This document shows, piece by piece, positions 44,296 through 52,687 of a stretch of 64,000 bases of DNA. The stretch is from Bacillota bacterium. Its GTDB lineage: Bacteria; Bacillota; Clostridia; Christensenellales; SZUA-584. The notes below the pieces were generated by a model, which worked only from the letters and a program-made list of their open reading frames with translations, had not been told where the DNA came from and searched no databases. Position numbers and translations under genes: made by a program. The stretch is from assembly GCA_023416745.1 (NCBI GenBank), contig JAEZHF010000022.1:1-64000 (forward strand), in the 5' to 3' direction. The stretch's first letter is position 1. Every line of letters starts with the position of its first letter.

Positions 44296-45141
44296 TTATA
44301 GCCCGCAGGACTTCAGATAGGCGACGCTCTTTCTCAGCATATCCGCGGTGCCGCCGATCTCCAGTGTGGAAGCATGGATTTCTTTCCTGTCCGCCAGCAC
44401 TTCCGCAACACCTTTGATATCGATGACGCCGTCGCCCAGCGCAATGGTGGAGAAACCGCAGCCAAACTGTTTGCCGCGCCTTTCGATCCATTCAGCGCCC
44501 AGGTCCTTCCAATGCACGTGGAATATCTTGTCTTTAAACGTCCGTGCCATTTCAACCGGGTCGGTGCCGCCCAGCCAGGAGTTGCCGGTGTCCATATTGA
44601 CGCCCAGCGATTTGGGATTACCAAGGCAGTCCATGATGTCCTGTATGCCCTGGATCGTATCGGTGATGGGCCCGTGAGGCTCCAGCAGTATGTTCACGCC
44701 GAAATCCTCCGCCATCTGGCAGGGAACCACCAGCTTTTCCGCGATGGTGAATATACGCTGCTCGTAAGTCAGGCTTTTCGCCCACTGGGAGTGCGGCTCG
44801 TTTTCTGTGGTCACACAATCCCTGATCCCGATCGCAGCGGCGAACTTGATGCCTTTCATGATGCCCGCGGTCTGGAAAGCAGCCGGGTTGCTGGGTTCCA
44901 GCAGCGCGCCGTGCACGCAAACGGTGGAAGGCGTGATACCGTATTTTTCGAACAGTCTCTTTGTCGCAAACGGGTCTCCGTCAAGGCTGACTGTGGCTGC
45001 AAGGCCGGCGGAATCAAACATGCTGCTGCCTTCATGCACATCAGTGATATCTGCACAAGTAAACCCCGCTTCTTTGGCCAGCTGCAGCTGTCTCTCGATG
45101 GACGTATAGGGTTCTAAGGCTAAGAATACTCCGATATTCAT
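44296..45141 (-). CDS. Sugar phosphate isomerase/epimerase-like TIM-barrel protein
   Basis: AP-endonuclease-2/xylose-isomerase-like barrel of 281 aa. Metal-ligand positions appear in NILLEPHGPITD, LGVNMDTGNSWLGG, IFHVHWKDLG and the final STLEIGG. Start at the ATG with GAGGAGG upstream. This family covers IolE/IolI, hydroxypyruvate isomerase, 3-epimerases and 3-keto-glycoside enzymes. Its neighbours (Gfo/Idh dehydrogenase and another barrel) favour work on an oxidised sugar. Confidence 0.85.
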   Translation of the reverse strand: MNIGVFLALEPYTSIERQLQLAKEAGFTCADITDVHEGSSMFDSAGLAATVSLDGDPFATKRLFEKYGITPSTVCVHGALLEPSNPAAFQTAGIMKGIKFAAAIGIRDCVTTENEPHSQWAKSLTYEQRIFTIAEKLVVPCQMAEDFGVNILLEPHGPITDTIQGIQDIMDCLGNPKSLGVNMDTGNSWLGGTDPVEMARTFKDKIFHVHWKDLGAEWIERRGKQFGCGFSTIALGDGVIDIKGVAEVLADRKEIHASTLEIGGTADMLRKSVAYLKSCGL

Positions 45142-45323
45142 TTTGAATCCTCCTCTATTTTTAGATAAATACAATGCAATCCGCAATGCATACAATGGTT
45201 CCTGCAGTCAGACTCTTTGAGGGGCTGCAACTGACTCACCTCATCGCTTTGCGCCTCAGCCTGCACTGCCTTTGTCTGCTCCTCGTTCTCTGTGCCAATG
45301 CGTTCCGTATCCTGCCGGTCCAT
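45138..45323 (-). CDS. Possible small Cys-rich protein (61 aa)
   Basis: Fills the 192-base gap between two barrel genes: starts 10 bases after the upstream stop and ends with an ATGA overlap on the next start. The N-terminal 35 residues are Glu/Gln-rich and polar. The C-terminal part holds C-x3-C-x2-C-x3-C (CRNHCMHCGLHC), which could bind zinc or iron. There is no ribosome binding site upstream and I know no homologue, so it could be a chance frame. Confidence 0.3.
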   Translation of the reverse strand: MDRQDTERIGTENEEQTKAVQAEAQSDEVSQLQPLKESDCRNHCMHCGLHCIYLKIEEDSK

Positions 45324-45333
45324 GCGTGCCAGT

Positions 45334-46323
45334 CTAGTCGGCCTTCAGCGCATCGTCGAACGCACCCACGTTGGGGCTGATGTTGACGTTTTTGACAAAA
45401 GCGCAAGCCTCAGCGCCGCCTCTGAACCGTTCCATGCCCGAATCCTCCCACTCGACTGACAGCGGCCCTTCGTAGCCGATGGCGTTGAGCTCGCGGACGA
45501 TGGCTTCAAAGTCCACCTGACCCCGGCCGGGTGAACGGAAGTTCCAACCCCGCCGCGTGTCGCCGAACTCGATGTGCGAACCGAGTATGCCATTGAGGCC
45601 GTCCAGCGTCACCGAAGCGTCCTTCATGTGCACGTGATACACCCGGTCAGGCAGCTCGCGGATCATCAGGTGCGGCTTCATGCCCTGCCACAGCAGATGG
45701 CTGGGGTCAAAGTTCATGCCCAGCGTATCGCGGTAGTTAAACGCCTTAAGCAGCCGGACGAATGAGTAGTAGTCGAAGGCGATTTCAGTGGGGTGCACCT
45801 CCAGCGCGAACTTGATCCCGACCTTGTCCATTTCGTCAAATATCGGCGTCCAAGCCTCCACGATCTTGGCGAAGCCTTCATCCACTATCGCCTGCGTGGT
45901 TTGCGGGAACGAATACCACATATTCCAGATGGGCGAGCCCATGAAACCGGTGATCACCTTGATGCCAAGATTGTTCGCCGCTTTCACGATGTCCAGCGTG
46001 TAATCCACCGCCCACTTGCGCGCTTCCTCCGGCTTGCCCGCATACTTGCTGGGTGCAAAGCCGTAGTGCCGCACGTCGTACACGTCGCCCACCAGCTGGC
46101 CGCACAGGTGCGCGCTGATCGCCCAGCAAGAAAGTCCGCTGTCTGCGAGGTCCTTCTTTAAGCTGTCCACATACGCCATGTCCGTCGCGGCGCGGGTCGC
46201 GTCCACATGGTTCCCCCAGGTGGCCAGCTCCAGGCCTTCATAGCCCATCTCCGCGGCCTTCACGCACATCTCTTTGAACGGAATGTCCGCCCATTGTCCG
46301 GTAAACAGTGTAACAGGTCTCAT
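45334..46323 (-). CDS. Sugar phosphate isomerase/epimerase-like TIM-barrel protein
   Basis: Barrel of 329 aa of the AP-endonuclease-2 fold. Opening TLFTGQWADIPFKEMCVKAA and ELATWGNH place it near the IolE-like group. Metal ligands are probably in KFALEVHPTEIAFDYY (Glu), MNFDPSHLLWQGM (Asp/His), VYHVHMKDASV (His) and LSVEWEDSG (Glu). Directly follows the Gfo/Idh dehydrogenase gene, a pairing common in catabolism of inositols, 3-keto-glycosides and related compounds. Confidence 0.88.
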   Translation of the reverse strand: MRPVTLFTGQWADIPFKEMCVKAAEMGYEGLELATWGNHVDATRAATDMAYVDSLKKDLADSGLSCWAISAHLCGQLVGDVYDVRHYGFAPSKYAGKPEEARKWAVDYTLDIVKAANNLGIKVITGFMGSPIWNMWYSFPQTTQAIVDEGFAKIVEAWTPIFDEMDKVGIKFALEVHPTEIAFDYYSFVRLLKAFNYRDTLGMNFDPSHLLWQGMKPHLMIRELPDRVYHVHMKDASVTLDGLNGILGSHIEFGDTRRGWNFRSPGRGQVDFEAIVRELNAIGYEGPLSVEWEDSGMERFRGGAEACAFVKNVNISPNVGAFDDALKAD

Positions 46324-46347
46324 ATATTGAATCCTCCTTGTATTAAG

Positions 46348-47517
46348 TTAAAACGTTACCCATGCGGAACCCTTTCCGCTGCTTTCCACGCACTTCTCCA
46401 CGAACAGATTGCCCTCAATGCCGTAGTCCACGCCAGGGTAGTGGACGTCCGGTACCGCTTCACCTGCCAGCTTGGCGGAGAGCGCTATGCAGAATGCCTT
46501 GTAAATGTTTCCGAAGGAAACGAAGTGGCCTTCCACGTGCCCCGACGGTATGCGGTTCATTTCGTTCACCGGCGGATAGAAGTAGCCGTTGCCGCGTGAC
46601 ATGATCCTCGCCGGTTCGCCAATCATATCCACGCGCAAATAGTTCGGGTTCTCCTGTATCCACTCAATGCTGCCCTTCTCGCCGCAAACCAGCAGCCGAA
46701 GGTCGTTGTCATAACCCACAGCCACTTGCGAGCACCAGAGCATGCCCGTCGCGCCGCCCTTATACTTCACCAGTATTTCGCCGTCATTGTCCAGCTTGCG
46801 GTGCTCTCCGACCGGCCTTAAGTTGGCGCAAAGAGACTCCATTTTGAGCCCGGTGGTGTAGGCGATCAGGTTTTCAAGGTGCGTACCAATATCGCCTGTC
46901 GCATTGGAGATGCCGGAAAGCGCCGGGTCACAGCGCCAAGACGCCTGCTTCTGGCCATCCATCTCGATTTCCGTCGCCAGCCACCCTTGAATATAACGGC
47001 CGGACACAACGCGCACCGCACCGATGTCCCCGTTTAAAATCATCTCGCGCATTTGCCGAACCATCGGATATCCCGTATACGTATAGGTCACGCACAGCAG
47101 CGCGTCGTTTGCCTCAGCGATCTTTTTGAGCTCCTCGCCCTCAGCGGACGATAACGCCAGAGGCTTATCGCACACCACATGAATACCCTTCTCCAAAAAC
47201 ACCTTCGCTGAAGAATAGTGCGCGTGATTGGGCGTCACGATCACCGCGAAGTCTATTCCGTCTTCACGGGCAGCTTCCTTTTCCGCCATCTCTTCAGCGG
47301 TTGCGTACAGACGATCCTCCCCCACACCCCACGCCGCTCCCGTTGCCAGCGTGTTCTCAAAGCTGCGGGAAAAACAGCCCGCCGCCAGCGCCGCCATGCC
47401 GTCGAGCTGGGCGCTCTTGCGGTGAACGTCGCCGATAAACGCGCCCAGCCCGCCGCCGACCATTCCGAATTTAAGCATCTTTGCCGAGGCATCCAAATGA
47501 CTAGCTTTTATGGACAT
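46348..47517 (-). CDS. Gfo/Idh/MocA-family oxidoreductase
   Basis: NAD(P)-dependent sugar or cyclitol dehydrogenase. Rossmann motif GMVGGGLGAFIGDVHRKSA, nucleotide loop FAVIVTPNHAHYSSAKVFLE, the conserved lysine in VVCDKPLALS (Asp replaces the usual Glu of EKP), and the C-terminal substrate domain with SGISNATGDIGTHLENLIAY that includes the catalytic Asp-x3-His. 389 aa. AGGAGGAG lies 7-10 bases before the ATG; a longer reading upstream is intergenic. Probably oxidises a hydroxyl of a sugar or glycoside for the barrel proteins downstream. Confidence 0.92.
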   Translation of the reverse strand: MSIKASHLDASAKMLKFGMVGGGLGAFIGDVHRKSAQLDGMAALAAGCFSRSFENTLATGAAWGVGEDRLYATAEEMAEKEAAREDGIDFAVIVTPNHAHYSSAKVFLEKGIHVVCDKPLALSSAEGEELKKIAEANDALLCVTYTYTGYPMVRQMREMILNGDIGAVRVVSGRYIQGWLATEIEMDGQKQASWRCDPALSGISNATGDIGTHLENLIAYTTGLKMESLCANLRPVGEHRKLDNDGEILVKYKGGATGMLWCSQVAVGYDNDLRLLVCGEKGSIEWIQENPNYLRVDMIGEPARIMSRGNGYFYPPVNEMNRIPSGHVEGHFVSFGNIYKAFCIALSAKLAGEAVPDVHYPGVDYGIEGNLFVEKCVESSGKGSAWVTF

Positions 47518-47633
47518 ATCATCAACTCCTCCTGTAATATAATAGAAATTTCGCTTGCCCAACAATGTTATAATAGAGTCCTTTGATAAAGACCCTATCA
47601 TAACGCTGCTTATAGCAAATTGATAAAAGTTGT

Positions 47634-47662
47634 GCAGGGGCCTGCACACTTGAGGCCCCTGC
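47634..47662. promoter_or_regulatory. Perfect 10-bp hairpin downstream of the second sugar-binding protein gene
   Basis: GCAGGGGCCT and AGGCCCCTGC flank a 9-base loop, then ACAACTTTTATC follows on the minus strand. It can terminate partially or protect the upstream message, as after the other binding-protein gene. Confidence 0.65.
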
Positions 47663-47675
47663 CGTCATAATATTA

Positions 47676-48749
47676 CTATTTTGCGAGATAAGCGGCCACA
47701 GCGGCGTCGAATTCCGCGAACTCCGCCTTGTTCTCTACATAGGCCTTCTCGTAGTCTTCCAGCTTCCACTGGAACGTGTTGTTGGCACGGCCTTCGAGGT
47801 AATCCGCAACGGTCCACGGAATTGCCTTGTCTGTGTTCTCGCCGGTCAGTACGAACGGGGGCTTAATCTGCAGATACTGCTCAAACTTCTCGCCGTTCAG
47901 GTAACGCAGGATCTGCTGGATGCAAAGGTCTGCGTTCAGCGACGGCGGGTTGGGAACGGTTGCTGCCAAAGCGCCCGATTCCAGATCCGGCCATGCATCG
48001 TCTTTTCCGTTATTGGAGACCAGGATCTTGTCCTTCACAGCCAGTTCATCAAACACCTGTTTCACGCCAAAGTAGGTTTCTTCGTTGCAGCAGAACACCA
48101 CGTCGAATTCCTGACCAGAAGCAATCAGATCCTGAGCGATCGGAATCGCCAGCGTGCGCTGCCACTCAGAGGATTTGGTCATGATGGCCGGCTTCATGCC
48201 CGCTTCTTCAAGCGCCATGTCAAAACCGACGATCTCACCTTCCGCAGGGCCCTGTCCCAAGAAGCCGGGGATATTGACGCACTGCGCATCCGGATAATTC
48301 TCAGCAACCCACTTCCCCACCATGTAGCCCATCATGACGAAGTTGTCCGTCACGTGTCCGGTCAGGTCGGTGCCCGCTTTCAGCTCCGGCTTGCCGGCGA
48401 TGAAGAAGATTGGAACCTTTCCCGCATTAGCGGCCGCAATGGATTCCGCGCTGCCCGCCGCACCGGCCGTGATCACCGCAATGGCATCCGCTCCCGCTGC
48501 GATAGCGTCCTGCACGTTCGCCAACTCCTGCTCCGGGTTGTAGTCTGAGTTGAGCTCTTTGACTTCAAGGCCGACGGTTTCACCGATAGCTCTGAAAGCA
48601 TCACCGAACTGAGCATAATAATCGTCTGGCCCCGCATTGATGAAGTACACGACCTTACCTTCCGCTTTGTCTGCCGCCGGTTTTGCTCCACAAGCGCCAA
48701 TTGAAACCAGCATCGCAACGACCAATAAGATGACCAACAGTTTTTTCAT
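47676..48749 (-). CDS. Sugar ABC transporter substrate-binding lipoprotein
   Basis: Signal peptide with lipobox VSIGACG and a periplasmic-binding-protein fold I (type 1, RbsB-like) of 357 aa in total. Motifs: VVYFINAGPDDYYAQFGDAF, the AIAAGADAIAVITAG segment, VPIFFIAGKPEL, and GFDMALEEAGMKPAIM. Last gene of a ManA-like / ATPase / permease / binding-protein set. AAGGAGG precedes the ATG. Ligand unknown. Confidence 0.9.
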   Translation of the reverse strand: MKKLLVILLVVAMLVSIGACGAKPAADKAEGKVVYFINAGPDDYYAQFGDAFRAIGETVGLEVKELNSDYNPEQELANVQDAIAAGADAIAVITAGAAGSAESIAAANAGKVPIFFIAGKPELKAGTDLTGHVTDNFVMMGYMVGKWVAENYPDAQCVNIPGFLGQGPAEGEIVGFDMALEEAGMKPAIMTKSSEWQRTLAIPIAQDLIASGQEFDVVFCCNEETYFGVKQVFDELAVKDKILVSNNGKDDAWPDLESGALAATVPNPPSLNADLCIQQILRYLNGEKFEQYLQIKPPFVLTGENTDKAIPWTVADYLEGRANNTFQWKLEDYEKAYVENKAEFAEFDAAVAAYLAK

Positions 48750-48812
48750 GTTTTCCTCCTTGTTTTTTATTACATTGCATCTCATCGATGCATACATAAT
48801 TGTCTTGTTCAG

Positions 48813-49880
48813 CTATGCTTTTTTGATAGACTTCCGCGCTGTTCTCAGACCACTGTAATATCCGATCAGCACGGCAAATATAATCAGCAAGCCGGATATA
48901 ATGAACTGATAGTACGGATCGATACCGATGATGTTGAGCGCATTGGATATGATACCCAGCAGTACCACGCCGATCATCGCACCCCAGATATGTCCCTTGC
49001 CGCCTGACATCGCCGTACCGCCCACAACGACCGCCGCGATAACGTCGATTTCCTTTCCAAGACCCATCGTCGGCGCACCGGTGCCGAGCCGCGCGAGCAG
49101 CGCCATAGATGCGATCGTCACAAACAGACCGTTAATCCCGTAGATCAGCAGCTTGAAGTTCTTGACGTTGATGCCCGCAAGGTAAGCTGCGTTCTCGTTG
49201 CCGCCCACCGCATAAACCCGCCGGCCGAACTTGGTGTATTTGACCGCCAGCCAGACGATCAGCGCCAGCACGAGCATCAATACGATGGGCACGGTGACGA
49301 CGAATGCGCCGTTTGGATCCTCACTCAAATTGAGACGGAATACGACGGATTTTAAAAACTCAACCTTGCCGATGATCGTGATTTCACGGCCGTTTGTGAT
49401 CAGATAAGTGAAACCGCGGTATATGCTCATAAAGCCCAGCGAGATGATGAAAGGCTCAATCTTGGTGCGCGAGATGATGAGGCCCATGACGAGCTGAAGA
49501 CCCACGCCGGTCGCAACCGCCAGCACCAGCGTTTCGGCTTCGCCCCAGCCGCCCGACTTCATCAGCCACGCCATACCGACGCCGAGGAAGGTAAGCATGT
49601 TGCCGACAGACAGGTCTATGCCGCCGGATATCATCACCAGGGTCATGCTCAACGCCAGAATACCCGTTGCCGATACTTGAAGCAGTACGTTGGATATGTT
49701 CATCCCGGTAATAAAGTTGCTGCTGAAAAAAGCAAGCCTAGGATTTATCAAGTGCTCAGCCAAATAGACCAAGACCACCATTCCGATCAACACCAGTAAT
49801 ATCGGGGTATTTTCATGGTTCCAGATTCTGCGTCCTAAACCAGACCTCGCAATGGTCTTCTCTCCCTTACCGTTCGACAT
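48813..49880 (-). CDS. Sugar ABC transporter permease (RbsC-like)
   Basis: About nine to ten transmembrane segments over 355 aa. Class signature MISGGIDLSVGNMLTFLGVG, contact region GNENAAYLAGINVKNFKLL and C-terminal IDVIAAVVVGGTAMSGGKGH are intact. ATG overlaps the ATPase stop by one base (TGATG), with GGAGGTGGG upstream. Forms the membrane channel for the adjacent ATPase and binding protein. Confidence 0.92.
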   Translation of the reverse strand: MSNGKGEKTIARSGLGRRIWNHENTPILLVLIGMVVLVYLAEHLINPRLAFFSSNFITGMNISNVLLQVSATGILALSMTLVMISGGIDLSVGNMLTFLGVGMAWLMKSGGWGEAETLVLAVATGVGLQLVMGLIISRTKIEPFIISLGFMSIYRGFTYLITNGREITIIGKVEFLKSVVFRLNLSEDPNGAFVVTVPIVLMLVLALIVWLAVKYTKFGRRVYAVGGNENAAYLAGINVKNFKLLIYGINGLFVTIASMALLARLGTGAPTMGLGKEIDVIAAVVVGGTAMSGGKGHIWGAMIGVVLLGIISNALNIIGIDPYYQFIISGLLIIFAVLIGYYSGLRTARKSIKKA

Positions 49881-51370
49881 CAAAGCCCACCTCCAATAGA
49901 ATAGTTCAAAATATTCTCTTCATTGATTTCTTCCCTGCGGTTGATCTCTGCGACCATCGTACCATCGCGCATCACCATGATACGGTCGCTCATCGCGATC
50001 AGCTCCGGCATGTCCGACGATATCATGATGACACACTTGCCCTGCTGGAGCAGGCTCGTCATGATTTTATAGATTTCTTCTTTCGCGCCCACGTCGATGC
50101 CGCGTGTGGGTTCGTCAAAGATAAATATATCGCCCATGGTCGCAAACCACTTGGCCAGCACCACCTTTTGCTGGTTGCCGCCCGACAGGAACATCACCTT
50201 CTGACCAAGGCTCGGAGTCACCACGTTCATAGCTGTTGCGTACTTCTCAGCCAGCTTAACGTCGTCCGCCGGAAGTGCAAACGGCTGTTTCGATTTTGAA
50301 TAGCTCGCAATAACCGTATTGCTGGTGATGGAGTGGATCAGGAACAAACCGGAAGACTGCCGGTCTTCTGTGATAAAGCACATATGATTGGCGATCGCGT
50401 CGAGCGGCGTTCTTATTTTGACTTCCTTGCCTTCAATTTTTATCACGCCCGAGGCCTTCTCCCTCACCCCAAACAGCAGCTCCGCCAGTTCCGTACGGCC
50501 TGAGCCCACCATTCCGGCGATGCCGAGCAACTCACCCTTGCGAACGTTGAGCGACGCTTCGCTGACACCGGGTCCCGAAATGATCTGCGCCTCAAACACG
50601 ACCTCGCCGATCTCGGCTCTGTCGCGCTTGTAGAATGCGGACACGTCGCGTCCCACCATATCCCTGATCAGTTGCATTTCAGTTAAGTTCGCAATTTCGT
50701 AGGTATTGATCTTCTCGCCGTCGCGGATAACGGTGACGCGGTCGGCAATCTTGAACACTTCGTCAAGGTGATGCGAGATATAGATGATGCTGATACCTTC
50801 GCTCGAGAGCTTCTTGATGATGGCAAGCAAATGCTCTGTTTCCTTCTTGGAGAAGGAGGCCGTGGGTTCGTCGAGTATCATGATCTTCGATTCCTGGATA
50901 AACGCGCGTGAAATCTCCACGGTTTTCTGTGCACCGCTGCCCAGATTTCCCACAACGTCATACGGGGTGATATCCGAATGCAGGAATTCCAGCACTTCTT
51001 TTGTTTTGGCGATCATGGCCGCTTTGTTGACCATTATACCGCCGCCAATTTCGTTGCCGGCAAACAGGTTTTCAAAAACAGGCAGCAGCGGATAGAGTGC
51101 GTGCTCCTGATAGATCGTCTGAATACCCAGCTTCATCGCCGACCGGGGCGTCATGTTTTCCACGGTTTTACCGTCTATATCCATCGTACCCGCATCCGGC
51201 GTATATGCACCGGAAAGCATCTTGATCAGAGTGGACTTCCCGGCTCCGTTCTCACCGCAAATGCAGTGAACCTCTCCTTTTCGCAGGTCGAAGTCGAACC
51301 CGCTGAAAACATCCACGCCGGGAAAGGACTTGCGTATTCCCTTCATTTCCAGTATCAGTTCCTGGGGCAT
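49880..51370 (-). CDS. Sugar ABC transporter ATP-binding protein (RbsA/MglA-like)
   Basis: Double ATPase of 496 aa. Domain 1: Walker A GENGAGKST, signature region NLGSGAQKTVEISRAF and Walker B IMILDEPTASF. Domain 2: GIAGMVGSGRTELAELLFG, signature LSGGNQQKVVLAKW, IFIFDEPTRGIDVGA. Start at the ATG about 8 bases after AGGAGG. Together with the permease and binding protein it forms a complete importer. Confidence 0.93.
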   Translation of the reverse strand: MPQELILEMKGIRKSFPGVDVFSGFDFDLRKGEVHCICGENGAGKSTLIKMLSGAYTPDAGTMDIDGKTVENMTPRSAMKLGIQTIYQEHALYPLLPVFENLFAGNEIGGGIMVNKAAMIAKTKEVLEFLHSDITPYDVVGNLGSGAQKTVEISRAFIQESKIMILDEPTASFSKKETEHLLAIIKKLSSEGISIIYISHHLDEVFKIADRVTVIRDGEKINTYEIANLTEMQLIRDMVGRDVSAFYKRDRAEIGEVVFEAQIISGPGVSEASLNVRKGELLGIAGMVGSGRTELAELLFGVREKASGVIKIEGKEVKIRTPLDAIANHMCFITEDRQSSGLFLIHSITSNTVIASYSKSKQPFALPADDVKLAEKYATAMNVVTPSLGQKVMFLSGGNQQKVVLAKWFATMGDIFIFDEPTRGIDVGAKEEIYKIMTSLLQQGKCVIMISSDMPELIAMSDRIMVMRDGTMVAEINRREEINEENILNYSIGGGL

Positions 51371-51388
51371 ATCCAACACCTCCTGTCC

Positions 51389-52621
51389 CTATTTTTTCAG
51401 GTACTTCTCCGCTTCCTTGTTGTCGGGCCCGAAATGCTTGAGCATCACGATATTCTGATTGTCGCTGATATTCCTTATCCTGACGCCCTCTGCTGCGCGA
51501 TCCTTTGTCACATAGAACTCGTCTCGCGTAATCTGACCGAAACGGATAACGGACGGCGTTTCGATCAGCTCCTCTTCAATGTATCCAACGCCCTGCATCA
51601 TGATAAACCCGTATGCTTCGCTGTCGCTGATGACGGCTTCGCAGCCGGGCAGAACAGTGAGCTTCTTGGCCGAAAAGTCCTTGGAACCGTAGGCAATCCA
51701 CTCTTCCTCGTAGCCCTTCTCGCGCATCTCCTCATAAGGCGATACAGGGATGGGTTCATGGTAGTGGTTCTTCTTGAATTCCGGATCCGTGTTGGCTTCC
51801 CAATCGAGGCAGTCGAGCAGGTAGTCGATATCAAGCTTCTTGTCTTCCGGTACAAACTTCACCAAAAGGTCACGCTCAAAGAACTTGTCACGCACCATCG
51901 TCTGCATAAACAGAGACGTATCGCTGACGTGCTGCGGCTCATACGTCACCAGTGAACCGGGCGCATGCAGTATGCCCGCGGGGATGTCCCAGCCGGTGCC
52001 CAGCTTCAGCTTATACGCGCGCGACAGCTCCAGTATGCCATTGTCGCCGCCCTTTCCCCAGTTTTCGAGGCACTTGCGCAAATCATCCCTTGTCGTGCCC
52101 TTCTCAAAACCGAAATACGTATATGCACCGTCGTAGTCGATGCTGTTGAGTTCAATTGGGAAATAGTATGCTTCCGGCTTGGGCGTAGCTCCCACAGCCC
52201 TGGCATGGTGCTCCATCAGATGCACATGATGGGCGATGGGCGTCTTGAAATCATAGAACTTCGCAAAGGCCTTCAGACCGCCGAAAGTATCCATGATTCG
52301 AGAGCCCAGAATGATATCGCCAACCTCATCGATGGCATCACGGAAAAGTACCTGTTCAATACCGGAAGCAGTGGAAACGGCAACGAAGCTCATCCCCTCA
52401 TTCTCAGTCGTTGTAGGTCCATTGTCTGCCATACCTGTCGACGCCATCCAACGCTCGGTCAAAGCCCCATACGCAGCGCCATAAGGATACATATCCCGCA
52501 CATCAAGTTTAATCCGTCTGCCCGGCAGCAGTATCGTTCTTCCCACCCAAGCCGGAGCCAGACGCAATAAACCATTTGATCGATACAACTCATTTGTAAT
52601 CAGATCTTTGTTCTTTCTCAT
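51389..52621 (-). CDS. ManA-like cupin protein, probable sugar or sugar-phosphate isomerase
   Basis: Resembles type-I phosphomannose isomerase-like cupins, 410 aa. Likely metal-binding residues are in PIAHHVHLMEHHARAVG, and the second cupin motif is in LGTGWDIPAGILHAPGSLVT. The N-terminal ATPAWVGRTI-like stretch (RLAPAWVGRTILLPGRRIKL) and the long acidic middle are unlike ManA itself, so the exact reaction is uncertain. First gene after an operator-bearing promoter and upstream of a sugar importer. GAGG lies before the ATG. Confidence 0.7.
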   Translation of the reverse strand: MRKNKDLITNELYRSNGLLRLAPAWVGRTILLPGRRIKLDVRDMYPYGAAYGALTERWMASTGMADNGPTTTENEGMSFVAVSTASGIEQVLFRDAIDEVGDIILGSRIMDTFGGLKAFAKFYDFKTPIAHHVHLMEHHARAVGATPKPEAYYFPIELNSIDYDGAYTYFGFEKGTTRDDLRKCLENWGKGGDNGILELSRAYKLKLGTGWDIPAGILHAPGSLVTYEPQHVSDTSLFMQTMVRDKFFERDLLVKFVPEDKKLDIDYLLDCLDWEANTDPEFKKNHYHEPIPVSPYEEMREKGYEEEWIAYGSKDFSAKKLTVLPGCEAVISDSEAYGFIMMQGVGYIEEELIETPSVIRFGQITRDEFYVTKDRAAEGVRIRNISDNQNIVMLKHFGPDNKEAEKYLKK

Positions 52622-52633
52622 TGCTGTCCTCCT

Positions 52634-52676
52634 ATTTATACGAATAAATTTATATAGCCTAACAAGTTCTTGTCAT
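52634..52676 (-). promoter_or_regulatory. Promoter and LacI-type operator before the ManA-like gene
   Basis: On the minus strand ATGACA and TATAAA are separated by 16 bases (52671-52676 and 52649-52654). The 16-base palindrome ATTTATACGAATAAAT (52634-52649, one mismatch, CG at the centre) begins at the -10 and covers the expected start of transcription. Its form matches operators before the GH4 and dehydrogenase genes. Confidence 0.65.
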
Positions 52677-52687
52677 TAGGGTTATCA

